DNA of 64,000 nucleotides from Glandiceps talaboti. Its lineage: Eukaryota > Hemichordata > Enteropneusta > Spengelidae. Both the position numbers and the translations under genes were made by a program. The DNA lies in NCBI RefSeq assembly GCF_964340395.1, contig NC_135561.1, positions 22,130,986 to 22,194,985 of the forward strand, given 5' to 3'. The notes beneath the pieces are model-generated. The model saw only the letters and a list, made by a program, of their open reading frames with translations. It was not told the DNA's origin and made no database searches. This document shows, in pieces, positions 51,901 through 52,689 of this stretch. Position 1 is the first letter of the stretch. Every line of letters begins with the position of its first letter.

Positions 51901-52470
51901 TCACCTTCTAAGTCATCTTAACCAATAGAATACCATAAACTATATCACCTTCTAAGTCATCTTAACCAATAGAATACCATAAACTATATCAACTTCTAAG
52001 TCACCTTAATCAATAGAATACCATAAACTATATCACCTTCTAAGTCATCTTAACCAATAGAATACCATAAACTATATCACCTTCTAAGTCATCTTAACCA
52101 ATAGAATACCATAAACTATATCACCTTCTAAGTCATCTTAACCAATAGAATACCATAAACTATATCACCTTCTAAGTCATCTTAACCAATAGAATACCAT
52201 AAACTATATCAACTTCTAAGTCATCTTAACCAATAGAATACCATAAATTACATGATCTTGTATTTAATATATCATTTATTCAATTGACTACACAGGTCTC
52301 AAACTAAACCAGAAATGCAGGAAGTGAAGTATGATAACAGAGCCGTCACTATAGGAGATGAAGACGATCCAGTATCCATGACAACAGAAAGCAAACAACA
52401 TAGGACAGTTGAAGATAATGAGGCAGAAAACAATGATATGCAAGTACCACCTAAAGAGGTGATACTGTAA
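1271..52470 (+). CDS. mesh: Mesh-like transmembrane protein (NIDO, IPT-like, AMOP, VWD, 2x sushi, TM); gene span of 20 coding exons
   Basis: Exons joined: 1271-1340, 7071-7195, 10205-10291, 10983-11198, 13690-13806, 15654-15813, 18057-18308, 22302-22602, 24790-24932, 25291-25435, 28617-28882, 29299-29442, 32528-32689, 34486-34628, 36558-36684, 42210-42470, 44807-44995, 45796-45966, 48665-48803, 52296-52470. Total is 3393 nt, or 1130 residues. Seen: signal peptide 1-22, NIDO about 66-255, IPT/E-set-like 259-342, AMOP about 470-627 with 12 cysteines, VWD about 630-800 ([18 protein letters not shown]), sushi 910-968 and 973-1025, TM about 1033-1060, and an acidic tail ending EVIL. Known: Drosophila Mesh has this order and acts in smooth septate junctions; SUSD2 is the related vertebrate form without NIDO. 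Inferred: an epithelial junction or adhesion protein with a large extracellular part. Two sushi domains, and a VWD without cysteines, are notable. The family assignment is firm; true orthology to mesh is likely but untested. Confidence 0.93.
5012..5082. repeat. (GT)n microsatellite
   Basis: About 35 uninterrupted GT dinucleotides. The TH-repeat ORFs on the minus strand here are an artefact of it. Confidence 0.97.
6534..6916 (+). mobile_element. Dispersed repeat copy 1, with a terminal-like GAAGGCTCCCTAAGG end
   Basis: Positions 6534-6823 match 58276-58544 over about 280 bp (shared landmarks: ACAAACCTGTTCTT, GGGGAGGGTCA twice, GAGTGTACCATCTCACC). The segment ends at 6898-6916 with CTGAAGGCTCCCTAAGG, whose reverse complement resembles a motif at 58228. 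This looks like a non-autonomous DNA transposon family, but no protein is present. Confidence 0.6.
7071..7195 (+). CDS. mesh: mesh-like exon 2: start of the NIDO region
   Basis: Residues 24-65, [11 protein letters not shown] through [10 protein letters not shown]. The pattern LYPYG, GD, LP, NDG, FPYYG, LY is the conserved lead-in to NIDO domains. The acceptor is TTTTTTTTCAG and the donor TAT|GTGAGT; it ends in phase 0. Confidence 0.93.
7262..7545 (+). mobile_element. tRNA-derived SINE in intron 2
   Basis: A-box-like TGGCTGAGCGG is at 7272-7282 and B-box-like GGTTCGAATAC at 7315-7325, spaced as in a tRNA gene. The body contains TTTCCCCCGGGTACTCC, a motif I recall from SINE/short repeats of aquatic invertebrates, and an AT-rich 3' tail (ATGAATAAAG). 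It inserted just after exon 2. A functional tRNA is unlikely because no complete cloverleaf is evident. Confidence 0.75.
7568..8430. repeat. Intron 2 minisatellite A, about 17 copies of a 42-48 bp unit
   Basis: The unit is (TACTGG)n then TGATAGGAATTTGTGAAGTG then (TCTG)n; both hexamer and tetramer parts vary in number, including a long CTGT run at 8335-8393. Both strands are open in several frames purely because of the periodicity. Confidence 0.95.
8434..9430. repeat. Intron 2 minisatellite B, about 33 copies of a 30-bp unit
   Basis: The unit is TATACATTTTATCTACTAGA followed by GTCTATTAGG, with A/G and a few other substitutions. It directly abuts minisatellite A. Confidence 0.97.
9520..9622. 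repeat. CTGT/CTGC microsatellite
   Basis: A run of CTGT tetramers with an internal block of CTGC tetramers. The remaining intron 2 sequence to 10204 holds no gene I can support. Confidence 0.95.
10205..10291 (+). CDS. mesh: mesh-like exon 3: NIDO domain, part 1
   Basis: Residues 66-94, beginning [14 protein letters not shown]. The [10 protein letters not shown] motif is a strong hallmark of NIDO proteins. The acceptor is CATTCTGTAG and the donor GAG|GTAAGT; the 87-nt exon is phase 0 at both ends. Confidence 0.95.
10431..10748. repeat. Intron 3: CTGT tract plus about 10 copies of a 27-bp unit
   Basis: CTGT tetramers occupy 10431-10484. They are followed by 27-bp units ACATATATTAATGTAC plus ACATGTGATAC. 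The 27-bp period makes a repetitive ORF on both strands that is not credible protein. Confidence 0.96.
10983..11198 (+). CDS. mesh: mesh-like exon 4: NIDO domain core
   Basis: Residues 95-166, [16 protein letters not shown] through KYRGSTSTD. It contains the Y-W-S-D-I-D stretch matching the NIDO APFWADVD region, and the [14 protein letters not shown] strand. Acceptor TTCTTTCAG, donor GAT|GTAAGT; the 216-nt exon is phase 0 at both ends. A second GATGTAAGT lies 33-35 nt downstream at 11231. Confidence 0.95.
11398..11740. repeat. Intron 4 minisatellite, 9 copies of a 38-bp unit
   Basis: The unit contains TATCTAGTTGTACTTGTAGT then AATCAAGTGG or AATCACATGG. A further decayed copy (TTAATTGTATCTTGTAGTAAT) lies at about 11932-11952, on the far side of an inserted segment. 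Confidence 0.93.
11741..11927 (+). mobile_element. Insertion inside the intron 4 array, retroelement 3'-end-like
   Basis: An approximately 190-bp T-rich segment ends in TTCAATAAACATAAAAAA, a polyadenylation signal followed by A-rich sequence. The 38-bp repeat resumes on both sides, which shows that it inserted into the array. No coding part is retained. Confidence 0.45.
11945..12495 (-). pseudogene. Non-LTR retrotransposon (LINE) reverse-transcriptase remnant
   Basis: Two broken segments are readable on the minus strand. 12490-12305 has the late RT region ([16 protein letters not shown] and [14 protein letters not shown]). 12267-12052 has the C-terminal signature ([23 protein letters not shown]). 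Sequence between them is missing or frameshifted. An AAT/ATA-rich tail at 11945-11985 marks the 3' end. This C-terminal pattern is common in jockey/CR1-like LINEs. It is heavily truncated and not active. Confidence 0.85.
12496..13566. repeat. Intron 4 minisatellite of GAATGAATAAATGGGT units
   Basis: About 1.07 kb of interleaved AATGAATAAATGGGTG and AATGAATG units abuts the LINE remnant. The 330-355 residue minus-strand ORFs ([10 protein letters not shown] repeats) are periodicity artefacts. Confidence 0.95.
13690..13806 (+). CDS. mesh: mesh-like exon 5: NIDO domain
   Basis: Residues 167-205, [16 protein letters not shown] through DLVYAAQ. NTFQ, a T-D-G-turn and the S-F-V-I-I strand match NIDO (family pattern NTFQ..L.TDG..S). 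Acceptor ATTCAACAG, donor CAG|GTATGT; phase 0 at both ends. Confidence 0.95.
13845..15625. repeat. Intron 5 minisatellite, 25-bp unit with 19-bp variants and a longer interspersed variant
   Basis: The core unit is AGTGTTATTTTGTCAATCTG then TGTGG (25 bp). A shortened unit lacks the CAATCTG part. A third variant (CTGTATAGAGTGGCTTTTA) recurs at about 13850, 13980, 14090, 14400, 14780, 15205 and 15360, which indicates higher-order duplication. Several frames are open over hundreds of codons, but this is repeat only. Confidence 0.96.
15654..15813 (+). CDS. mesh: mesh-like exon 6: end of the NIDO domain
   Basis: Residues 206-258, [15 protein letters not shown] through [24 protein letters not shown] and [11 protein letters not shown] are the terminal NIDO motifs. 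It ends ACCACAG|GTAGGC in phase 1. The last bases of this exon and its donor are repeated in tandem downstream (15814-16170). An N-E-S glycosylation sequon is visible near the end. Confidence 0.95.
15799..16170 (+). repeat. Intron 6: tandem copies of the exon 6 end plus 5' splice site
   Basis: CATGTACCACAG|GTAGGCAAG (exon tail and donor) recurs with GT at 15814 (authentic), 15859, 15901, 15933, 15992, 16047, 16102 and 16151. Units are 32-59 bp, separated by CATACACATATC-type spacer. The donors at 15859 and 15901 are 45 and 87 nt downstream with an open frame, so both are phase-compatible. Whether they are used is unknown. Confidence 0.93.
16171..16944. other. Intron 6 unique-looking stretch
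   Basis: No gene or array is recognised. Both strands carry short ORFs of 69-85 codons without family features. Confidence 0.5.
16945..17537. mobile_element. Foldback element with long imperfect inverted arms
   Basis: The left arm (about 16945-17278, apart from a nested insert) pairs with the right arm (about 17337-17537). Landmarks are GTCTCCCCTCCACTATGG versus CCATAGCGGAGGGGAGAC, CTTGCTAATGACTA versus TAGTCATTAGCAAG, and TGTATTCTGTCATTTC versus GAAATGACAGAATACA. Arms are about 200-230 bp with a loop of about 55 bp. There is no coding capacity; it is probably a non-autonomous DNA transposon. Confidence 0.8.
17015..17114. mobile_element. Nested 100-bp MITE with 10-bp target-site duplication
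   Basis: It begins ACAGGTACTCGAATCAATGT and ends with the near-perfect reverse complement ACATTGATTCGGGTACCTGT (one mismatch). GGTTTCTTCC flanks it on both sides (17005-17014 and 17115-17124), a 10-bp target duplication. The duplicate sits inside the left arm of the surrounding foldback, where the right arm has one uninterrupted copy of the site. TSD size suggests a Mutator-like mobiliser, which is an inference. Confidence 0.85.
17684..18046. repeat. Two short-unit arrays before exon 7
   Basis: 17684-17864 has GTTGATAGTAGTAA / GTTAATAGTAGTAA units. 17880-18046 has ATATTGATATATTGGT units. They end only 10 nt before the exon 7 acceptor, so the polypyrimidine tract is TA/TG-rich repeat. Confidence 0.92.
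18057..18308 (+). CDS. mesh: mesh-like exon 7: IPT/TIG (E-set) like domain
   Basis: Residues 259-342, [14 protein letters not shown] through GQFYI. The pattern P-x-F-G-x-x-x-G-G, I-S-G-P-x-F, I-x-C-K-F-G, [15 protein letters not shown] is that of an IPT/E-set fold, found between NIDO and AMOP in Mesh. The exon ends ACATTC|GTAAGT in phase 1. The exon tail and donor are copied two more times intact and once decayed downstream. Confidence 0.93.
18293..18475 (+). repeat. Intron 7: tandem copies of the exon 7 end plus 5' splice site, 52-bp unit
   Basis: GGTCAATTTTACATTC|GTAAG is present at the authentic junction (GT at 18309) and again with GT at 18361 and 18413. A fourth copy at about 18465 has lost the donor (ATTTATAAG). 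Reading through the authentic donor meets TAA at once, so use of a downstream copy would truncate the protein. Confidence 0.95.
18606..18958. repeat. Intron 7 minisatellite, about 9 copies of a 37-bp unit
   Basis: The unit is CCAGCACTGTATATCACATT plus AAAATACTACCTGAAAC, nearly identical between copies. Confidence 0.94.
19150..19790 (+). mobile_element. Dispersed repeat of the TTTTTAGCACAACTGAAC family, copy 1
   Basis: It starts with TTTTTTAGCACAACGGAACT, then a GGTTCAGTACTGCTTA partner able to pair with it, then CTGT/GT-rich sequence, then AAACAACTTAAAG and GTGTCTAGTTGGGAAATTG. Downstream it contains internally duplicated modules (TTCTTAGTGGTGTTTA twice). No ORF. A second copy lies at 20055-20330 and a reverse-strand relative near 60265-60500. 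Confidence 0.65.
20055..20330 (+). mobile_element. Dispersed repeat of the TTTTTAGCACAACTGAAC family, copy 2
   Basis: The same landmarks as copy 1 are present: TTTTTAGCACAACTGAACTG, GGTTCAGTAGTGCTATA, CATGGCAAAGTGTCTGTC, a (GT)n tract at 20153-20202, AAACAACTTAA and GTGTCTAGTTGGGAAATTG. The head forms an imperfect hairpin. Confidence 0.65.
21035..21151. other. Perfect 57-bp inverted repeat with 3-nt spacer
   Basis: The left arm 21035-21091 (starting CATGAGATATGGTTTATTAT, ending TTGAATTGATAAT) is the exact reverse complement of the right arm 21095-21151, with AAT between. I found no mismatch. The arms do not extend further. It could be a young MITE, a small-RNA hairpin, or an assembly foldback artefact. 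Confidence 0.95.
21152..22301. other. Rest of intron 7, no gene seen
   Basis: It contains a GGGGGCTATAAGAATGGCCC module with CTGT tracts at about 21355-21500 that resembles the dispersed repeat at 35823, and a poly-C run near 21635. Otherwise it is AT-rich and featureless. Confidence 0.5.
22302..22602 (+). CDS. mesh: mesh-like exon 8: region between the E-set and AMOP domains
   Basis: Residues 343-442, [16 protein letters not shown] through RIYAVNK. It contains [12 protein letters not shown] and [10 protein letters not shown], the tryptophan-rich segment preceding AMOP in this family; I do not assign it a named Pfam domain. Acceptor ATTCACAG, donor AACT|GTGAGT in phase 2. Confidence 0.93.
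22620..24775. repeat. Intron 8 minisatellite, about 90 copies of a 20-27 bp unit
   Basis: Units are variants of CATTTAATGGTGGTATGATA plus GTGGT(AGT). Copies are more divergent in length and base content than in other arrays (GATGG, GGTGG and TTGGTGG variants towards the 3' side), which suggests an older array. Confidence 0.95.
24790..24932 (+). CDS. mesh: mesh-like exon 9: start of the AMOP domain
   Basis: Residues 443-490, [16 protein letters not shown] through LPDFIE. W-S-V-E-K-C, then the acidic E-E-D-Q-x-L-P-D-F, is the AMOP opening pattern. Acceptor ATAATTCAG after a very long repeat array, donor GAAG|GTATGT in phase 1. Confidence 0.93.
25291..25435 (+). CDS. mesh: mesh-like exon 10: AMOP domain core
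   Basis: Residues 491-538, [17 protein letters not shown] through HCVRAVIP. The [24 protein letters not shown] sequence is diagnostic for AMOP. Acceptor AATTGTTTAG, donor CCAAC|GTAAGT in phase 2. Confidence 0.96.
25648..27277. repeat. Intron 10 minisatellite, about 54 copies of a 30-bp unit
   Basis: The unit is ACAACCATACAGAAAGCACT plus AAGAAACTGT, with A/G and C/T variants and one single-base insertion near 26260. Because 30 is a multiple of 3, frames stay open on both strands (566 and 382 codons); these are not proteins. Confidence 0.97.
27278..28616. other. Rest of intron 10, with a short inverted repeat
   Basis: 27297-27328 and 27409-27440 are inverted relatives (TTTCTTGCTACAATTTGTCC versus GACAAAATGTAGCAAGAAA). 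A second imperfect inverted pair (TTGTGGCAATTTTTTCG near 27457, and its counterpart near 27870) follows. They could be degraded transposon ends. A pyrimidine-rich stretch (28430-28600) serves exon 11. Confidence 0.5.
28617..28882 (+). CDS. mesh: mesh-like exon 11: end of AMOP and link to VWD
   Basis: Residues 539-627, [15 protein letters not shown] through CIDYEPARP. It carries QCCYD, the R-V-P-S-T-S-H-W-L motif, [11 protein letters not shown] and [10 protein letters not shown], all typical of the Mesh/SUSD2 region between AMOP and VWD. Acceptor TGTATCAG after a pyrimidine-rich stretch, donor CCAG|GTAATG in phase 1. Confidence 0.96.
29244..29277 (+). repeat. Partial copy of the start of exon 12 in intron 11
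   Basis: CACTGTGTTTGGAGACCCTC and the next 12 bases copy the first bases of exon 12 (from 29300), with two or three substitutions, 56 bp upstream. The copy has no AG acceptor and carries a TAG. It shows that exon-edge duplication also occurred here. Confidence 0.85.
29299..29442 (+). CDS. mesh: mesh-like exon 12: start of the VWD domain
   Basis: Residues 628-675, [18 protein letters not shown] through IQDDQ. FGDPHF-x-T-x-D-G-x-x-Y-x-F-N is the VWD signature. It ends CCAAG|GTATGT in phase 1. The donor is the first unit of a 2.5-kb array of the same donor, and the reading frame stays open into that array. A partial copy of the exon start lies 56 bp upstream. Confidence 0.96.
29443..31955 (+). 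repeat. Intron 12: about 105 tandem copies of a 24-bp unit containing a 5' splice site
   Basis: The unit is AAGGTATGTATCACTTAGTC plus TGTC. It begins exactly at the exon 12 junction (CCAAG|GTATGT) and almost every copy retains GTATGT preceded by CAAG, CAAA or CGAA. The first 36 donors (29443 to 30283) are at exact 24-nt spacing, then a 2-nt deletion shifts phase. The translated unit is GMYHLVCQ with no stop in this first block, so each extra unit would add 8 residues to the VWD domain. Confidence 0.97.
31956..32527. other. Rest of intron 12, no feature seen
   Basis: AT-rich sequence without repeats or credible ORFs leading to the exon 13 acceptor. Confidence 0.5.
32528..32689 (+). CDS. mesh: mesh-like exon 13: VWD domain, middle
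   Basis: Residues 676-729, [17 protein letters not shown] through WLDFY. Hydrophobic strands, V-E-V-R and L-V-N-G-Q-T-V match the VWD core. No cysteine is present. An N-F-S sequon is visible. Acceptor TTAATTTCAG, donor TATG|GTAAGT in phase 1. Confidence 0.94.
32690..33267. other. First part of intron 13
   Basis: It contains a TTTAGCCCTCAA module twice (32723, 32781) around AAGGGGGCTAAAAGAATGACC, related to the dispersed families here, and a CAGCCCAGCCCAG-type GC-rich tract at about 33190-33255. No gene. Confidence 0.5.
33268..34425. repeat. Intron 13 minisatellite, about 24 copies of a 43-50 bp unit
   Basis: The unit is TGTCAACAGTTGACACATTG plus ACAGTCAATATCACTGTACA plus (TGTACA)0-1. It includes the near-palindrome TGTCAACAGTTGACA and TACATGTACATGTA, so each unit can form small hairpins. 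Confidence 0.95.
34486..34628 (+). CDS. mesh: mesh-like exon 14: VWD domain
   Basis: Residues 730-777, [16 protein letters not shown] through [10 protein letters not shown] strands continue; N-I-T sequon. Acceptor TTTGTTAG, donor CTCAAG|GTAAGG in phase 0. The last exon bases recur in the downstream 42-bp array, where the GT at the authentic position has become AT. Confidence 0.94.
34621..34852 (+). repeat. Intron 14: 42-bp array containing an altered copy of the exon 14 donor
   Basis: The exon ends CTCAAG|GTAAGGTGATA. Five units follow, each ending CTCAAGATAAGGTAATATA or similar. The authentic GT position has become AT in the copies, but AAG|GTAATA or AAG|GTGATA lies 4 nt further on in each. 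Read-through of the true donor meets TGA quickly. Confidence 0.9.
34870..34963 (+). repeat. Two decayed upstream copies of the exon 15 acceptor
   Basis: GATAAACAG|AATAATAGTAAA (AG ends 34886) and AATAAACAG|AATATTGTAACTGG (AG ends 34936) copy the authentic GATAAACAG|AATATAGTGACTGG (AG ends 36557). Spacing between the first two is 50 bp. The array is interrupted by the LINE at 34964-35822 and another repeat before the real exon. Confidence 0.85.
34964..35822 (+). pseudogene. 5'-truncated, frameshifted LINE C-terminal remnant
   Basis: 34977-35177 encodes [20 protein letters not shown] and HMLKYWHRL. In another frame, 35170-35730 encodes [39 protein letters not shown] and an end near 35730. The C-x-x-C, E-D-E-x-H-F, H-C-P signature is the zinc-knuckle-like C-terminus common in invertebrate non-LTR elements. 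The two parts need a frameshift to join. The 3' UTR has TTGTATTGTATTG and AATAAAG. Only the 3' end of the element is present, so it cannot move by itself. Confidence 0.8.
35823..36515 (+). mobile_element. Dispersed repeat of the GGGCTATTACTTTGGGTTCTG family
   Basis: It contains GCCCCAGTGGGCACTGCCC, CTGTCTGTTTGTCTAGCC, ACCAATTTCAACCAAACCTG and several 'CTTGACCTTTGACCTTGA'-type modules. Related copies are at 41310-41945 and 46434-47690. Non-coding. Confidence 0.6.
36558..36684 (+). CDS. mesh: mesh-like exon 15: VWD domain end
   Basis: Residues 778-819, [17 protein letters not shown] through [16 protein letters not shown] with D-L-M-T-P-D-G is the conserved VWD calcium-site region. Acceptor TTGATAAACAG, donor GAAT|GTGAGT in phase 1. 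Two decayed copies of its acceptor and first bases lie 1.6 kb upstream, beyond an inserted LINE. Confidence 0.95.
36700..36867. other. Start of intron 15
   Basis: It begins with a short relative of the TAGCACAACTG family (TGTAGCACAACTGTATAGG, GGTTCAGTAATACTATAG). No gene. Confidence 0.45.
36868..40575. repeat. Intron 15 minisatellite, about 97 copies of a 38-bp unit
   Basis: The unit is AGTATTATCAGATATCATGA plus TGCTAATTATAAGTGTTT. Variants alternate AAAAGTTT, AAGTGTTT and AAGAGTTT, with CAG/TAG and ATG/AGG changes. It is the largest array in the window (3.7 kb) and very homogeneous, so recently expanded or homogenised. Confidence 0.98.
40576..40925 (+). repeat. G-tract array, about 12 copies of AGTAGTATTTCAAG(G)6-12
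   Basis: Each unit of about 25-34 bp has GTAGTATTTCAAG followed by a run of 5 to 12 G on the + (coding) strand. Many closely spaced G-runs make strong G-quadruplex potential in DNA and pre-mRNA. Confidence 0.93.
41226..42209 (+). repeat. Intron 15: copies of the exon 16 acceptor and exon start, split by an inserted element
   Basis: CAG|GGGAAATCACC-like copies have their exon-like base at 41243 (CAT), 41288, 41983, 42030 (CAT), 42077, 42124 and 42162, then the authentic acceptor at 42210. Each carries ATGGATACTGACATG... resembling the exon start and ACATATAATCTATTTCAG for the next acceptor, at 39-52 bp spacing. The element at 41310-41945 separates the first two from the rest. Four upstream copies keep CAG|GGG. 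Confidence 0.9.
41310..41945 (+). mobile_element. Dispersed repeat of the GGGTTCCGTCTGTCCGTCC family with three internal 145-bp modules
   Basis: It starts near GGACGGGGACTGGGTTCCG, then TCTTGGAGATGCCTGGACCG and TTTTTTTCAAACTTGGTACA. The module CAATATGGCTGCCTGGCAGC, ATTTTGTTTGCGAATTTTCC, AAAGCCATAACTCAGACATG is present three times (from about 41466, 41626 and 41776). It ends near GCGGGGACTATGTCATTTTC. No protein seen. Confidence 0.65.
42210..42470 (+). CDS. mesh: mesh-like exon 16: post-VWD segment
   Basis: Residues 820-906, [16 protein letters not shown] through NEGSQK. W-x-[16 protein letters not shown] and F-V-P-I-F match the conserved tail after VWD in Mesh/SUSD2. The acceptor is CTATTTCAG. 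Several tandem copies of this acceptor plus the exon's first 30-40 nt precede it. Donor AAAG|GTAAGG in phase 1. Confidence 0.93.
42471..44441. other. Intron 16: duplicated non-coding segments
   Basis: A CTGT tract lies at 42953-42986. A direct duplication of about 295 bp occurs at 43139-43433 and 43434-43735 (landmarks GTAGGCACCCAG, AGGCCGTAATCAG, GTATTTGATCTTGAGG). A second diverged tandem at about 43912-44280 has GGGCCTAGACCAAG, ACTGCACCAAATTTGATG. These are probably transposon pieces. No gene. Confidence 0.6.
44442..44598. mobile_element. 157-bp MITE with about 60-bp terminal inverted repeats
   Basis: The left end TAAGGGTCCCAAAATTGACA and right end TGTCAATTTTGGGACCCTTA are exact inverted copies, and pairing continues imperfectly (AAAGTGCTCAATGTGCACTT versus AAGTGTGCGTTGAGCACTTT, TTGTTCAAAA versus TTTTGAACAA). 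TA occurs at both borders, compatible with Tc1/mariner-type or PIF-type target duplication. There is no coding capacity. Confidence 0.85.
44807..44995 (+). CDS. mesh: mesh-like exon 17: sushi domain 1
   Basis: Residues 907-969. Cysteines at about 910, 939, 953 and 968, with a fifth at about 942, plus PLNG, FQCDDGC and NGKWTG, give a sushi (CCP) fold with one additional cysteine. Acceptor CAATCTTCAG, donor GAAG|GTAAGT in phase 1. The donor is repeated twice more at 35-bp spacing. Confidence 0.9.
44977..45070 (+). repeat. Intron 17: three copies of the exon 17 end plus 5' splice site, 35-bp unit
   Basis: ATGGATGTGAAG|GTAAG has GT at 44996 (authentic), 45031 and 45066. The duplicated sites are 35 and 70 nt downstream, so each shifts the frame. 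The array then passes directly into an unrelated 23-bp array. Confidence 0.95.
45072..45675. repeat. Intron 17 minisatellite, about 26 copies of a 23-bp unit
   Basis: The unit is ACCCAGTTACAACACCAGAT plus TAT, with C/T changes. The 180-codon ORF through it is an artefact. Confidence 0.96.
45796..45966 (+). CDS. mesh: mesh-like exon 18: sushi domain 2
   Basis: Residues 970-1026. The classic four-cysteine sushi pattern is seen: C973, FTC, RRC, C1025, with the G-Y-S-I-S-G and NGVWTG motifs. Acceptor GTATTGCAG, donor TATG|GTAATA in phase 1. Confidence 0.95.
45967..46445. other. Start of intron 18
   Basis: No gene. Simple dimeric motifs GGTCATACGATTGGTCATAC at about 46195. AT-rich. Confidence 0.45.
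46446..47010. repeat. Intron 18 minisatellite, 9 copies of a 63-bp unit
   Basis: The unit contains GGGACTATTACAATGGGTTC, TGGCCATCCATCCATTCGTG and CTGTACTGATATCATG. It looks like local amplification of the head of the GGGCTATTACTTTGGGTTCTG dispersed family, whose body follows it. 63 is a multiple of 3, so all the 200-codon ORFs are artefacts. Confidence 0.95.
47011..47690 (+). mobile_element. Body of a dispersed repeat related to 35823-36515
   Basis: Contains 'GACCTTGACCTTTGATC', 'ACATTGACCTTTGACTGAG', CCATATTATCAGG and CTATATTATCAGA modules in tandem. Non-coding. Confidence 0.5.
48015..48129 (-). repeat. Inverted relative of 50540-50666
   Basis: The reverse complement of this stretch matches 50540-50666. 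Shared landmarks on 50540-50666 are GTTCAATTTTACTCTGAAAA, TAGTTTGACATCGTACAT and GGCGGGTAATGACATCACC. This is a dispersed family in opposite orientations 2.4 kb apart, in introns 18 and 19. The rest of 47691-48664 shows no gene; the ORF at 48360-48596 has no recognisable feature. Confidence 0.75.
48665..48803 (+). CDS. mesh: mesh-like exon 19: transmembrane helix
   Basis: Residues 1027-1072. A hydrophobic helix runs from L1033 to about L1060 and is followed by [12 protein letters not shown], a positive stop-transfer then charged cytosolic segment, so topology is type I. Acceptor TTGTTACTAG, donor TCAAA|GTAAGT in phase 2. Read-through gives AAG TAA, an immediate stop. Ten further copies of the donor follow at 43-bp spacing. 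Confidence 0.94.
48794..49270 (+). repeat. Intron 19: 11 copies of the exon 19 end plus 5' splice site, 43-bp unit
   Basis: The authentic junction is GAGTCAAA|GTAAGTC. Ten more GAGTCAA|GTAAGTC copies follow, each lacking one A and separated by ATATTCTGGTTGGTCATGGC. All keep the full GTAAGT consensus. Read-through gives a stop (AAG TAA) directly after the transmembrane helix and basic anchor. Confidence 0.96.
49271..49704. other. Intron 19 stretch without features
   Basis: AT-rich sequence. A 62-codon minus-strand ORF shows no family similarity that I recognise. Confidence 0.45.
49705..50342. repeat. Intron 19 minisatellite B, about 18 copies of a 35-bp unit
   Basis: The unit is ACCAATCATAGAATAAAAGA plus ATACACATCATTAGT/C. 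Copies are almost identical. Confidence 0.97.
50343..51362. other. Intron 19 stretch containing the inverted partner of 48015-48129
   Basis: 50540-50666 is the + strand relative of the repeat at 48015-48129. No gene elsewhere in this stretch. Confidence 0.6.
51363..52247. repeat. Intron 19 minisatellite C, about 20 copies of a 44-bp unit
   Basis: The unit is ACCATAAACTATATCACCTT plus CTAAGTCATCTTAACCAATA plus GAAT. It ends only about 50 bp before exon 20. Confidence 0.97.
52296..52470 (+). CDS. mesh: mesh-like exon 20: cytoplasmic tail and stop
   Basis: Residues 1073-1130, beginning [17 protein letters not shown] and ending VPPKEVIL before TAA. The tail is acidic and polar with one tyrosine (KYDN). 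The last residues V-I-L fit a class II PDZ-ligand pattern (hydrophobic-x-hydrophobic), an inference only. Acceptor GACTACACAG. An internal AAAGAG|GTGATA at 52458/52459 could act as a phase-0 donor to exon 21. Confidence 0.9.
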
Positions 52471-52689
52471 AAAATACATCAAACATATACAATTTGAAGT
52501 CAATGACTTTCTTAATTTATCTCTAGATTTCAAAGAATTATTGATGAAATGTCAGAAAATATATTATCATTTACAATTTACAATGTTGGTATTGTACACA
52601 CCTCAAATATTTGTATACATTGCCTATTATCTGTAAAATGAAGAACACTTTCAAATTATAAAATACCATTTACGTAAATGTTTTCTATT

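Noticed and set aside
49705-52247. CRISPR-like arrays
   Set aside because: Units are contiguous and identical throughout with no unique spacers, and the host gene is a spliced animal gene.
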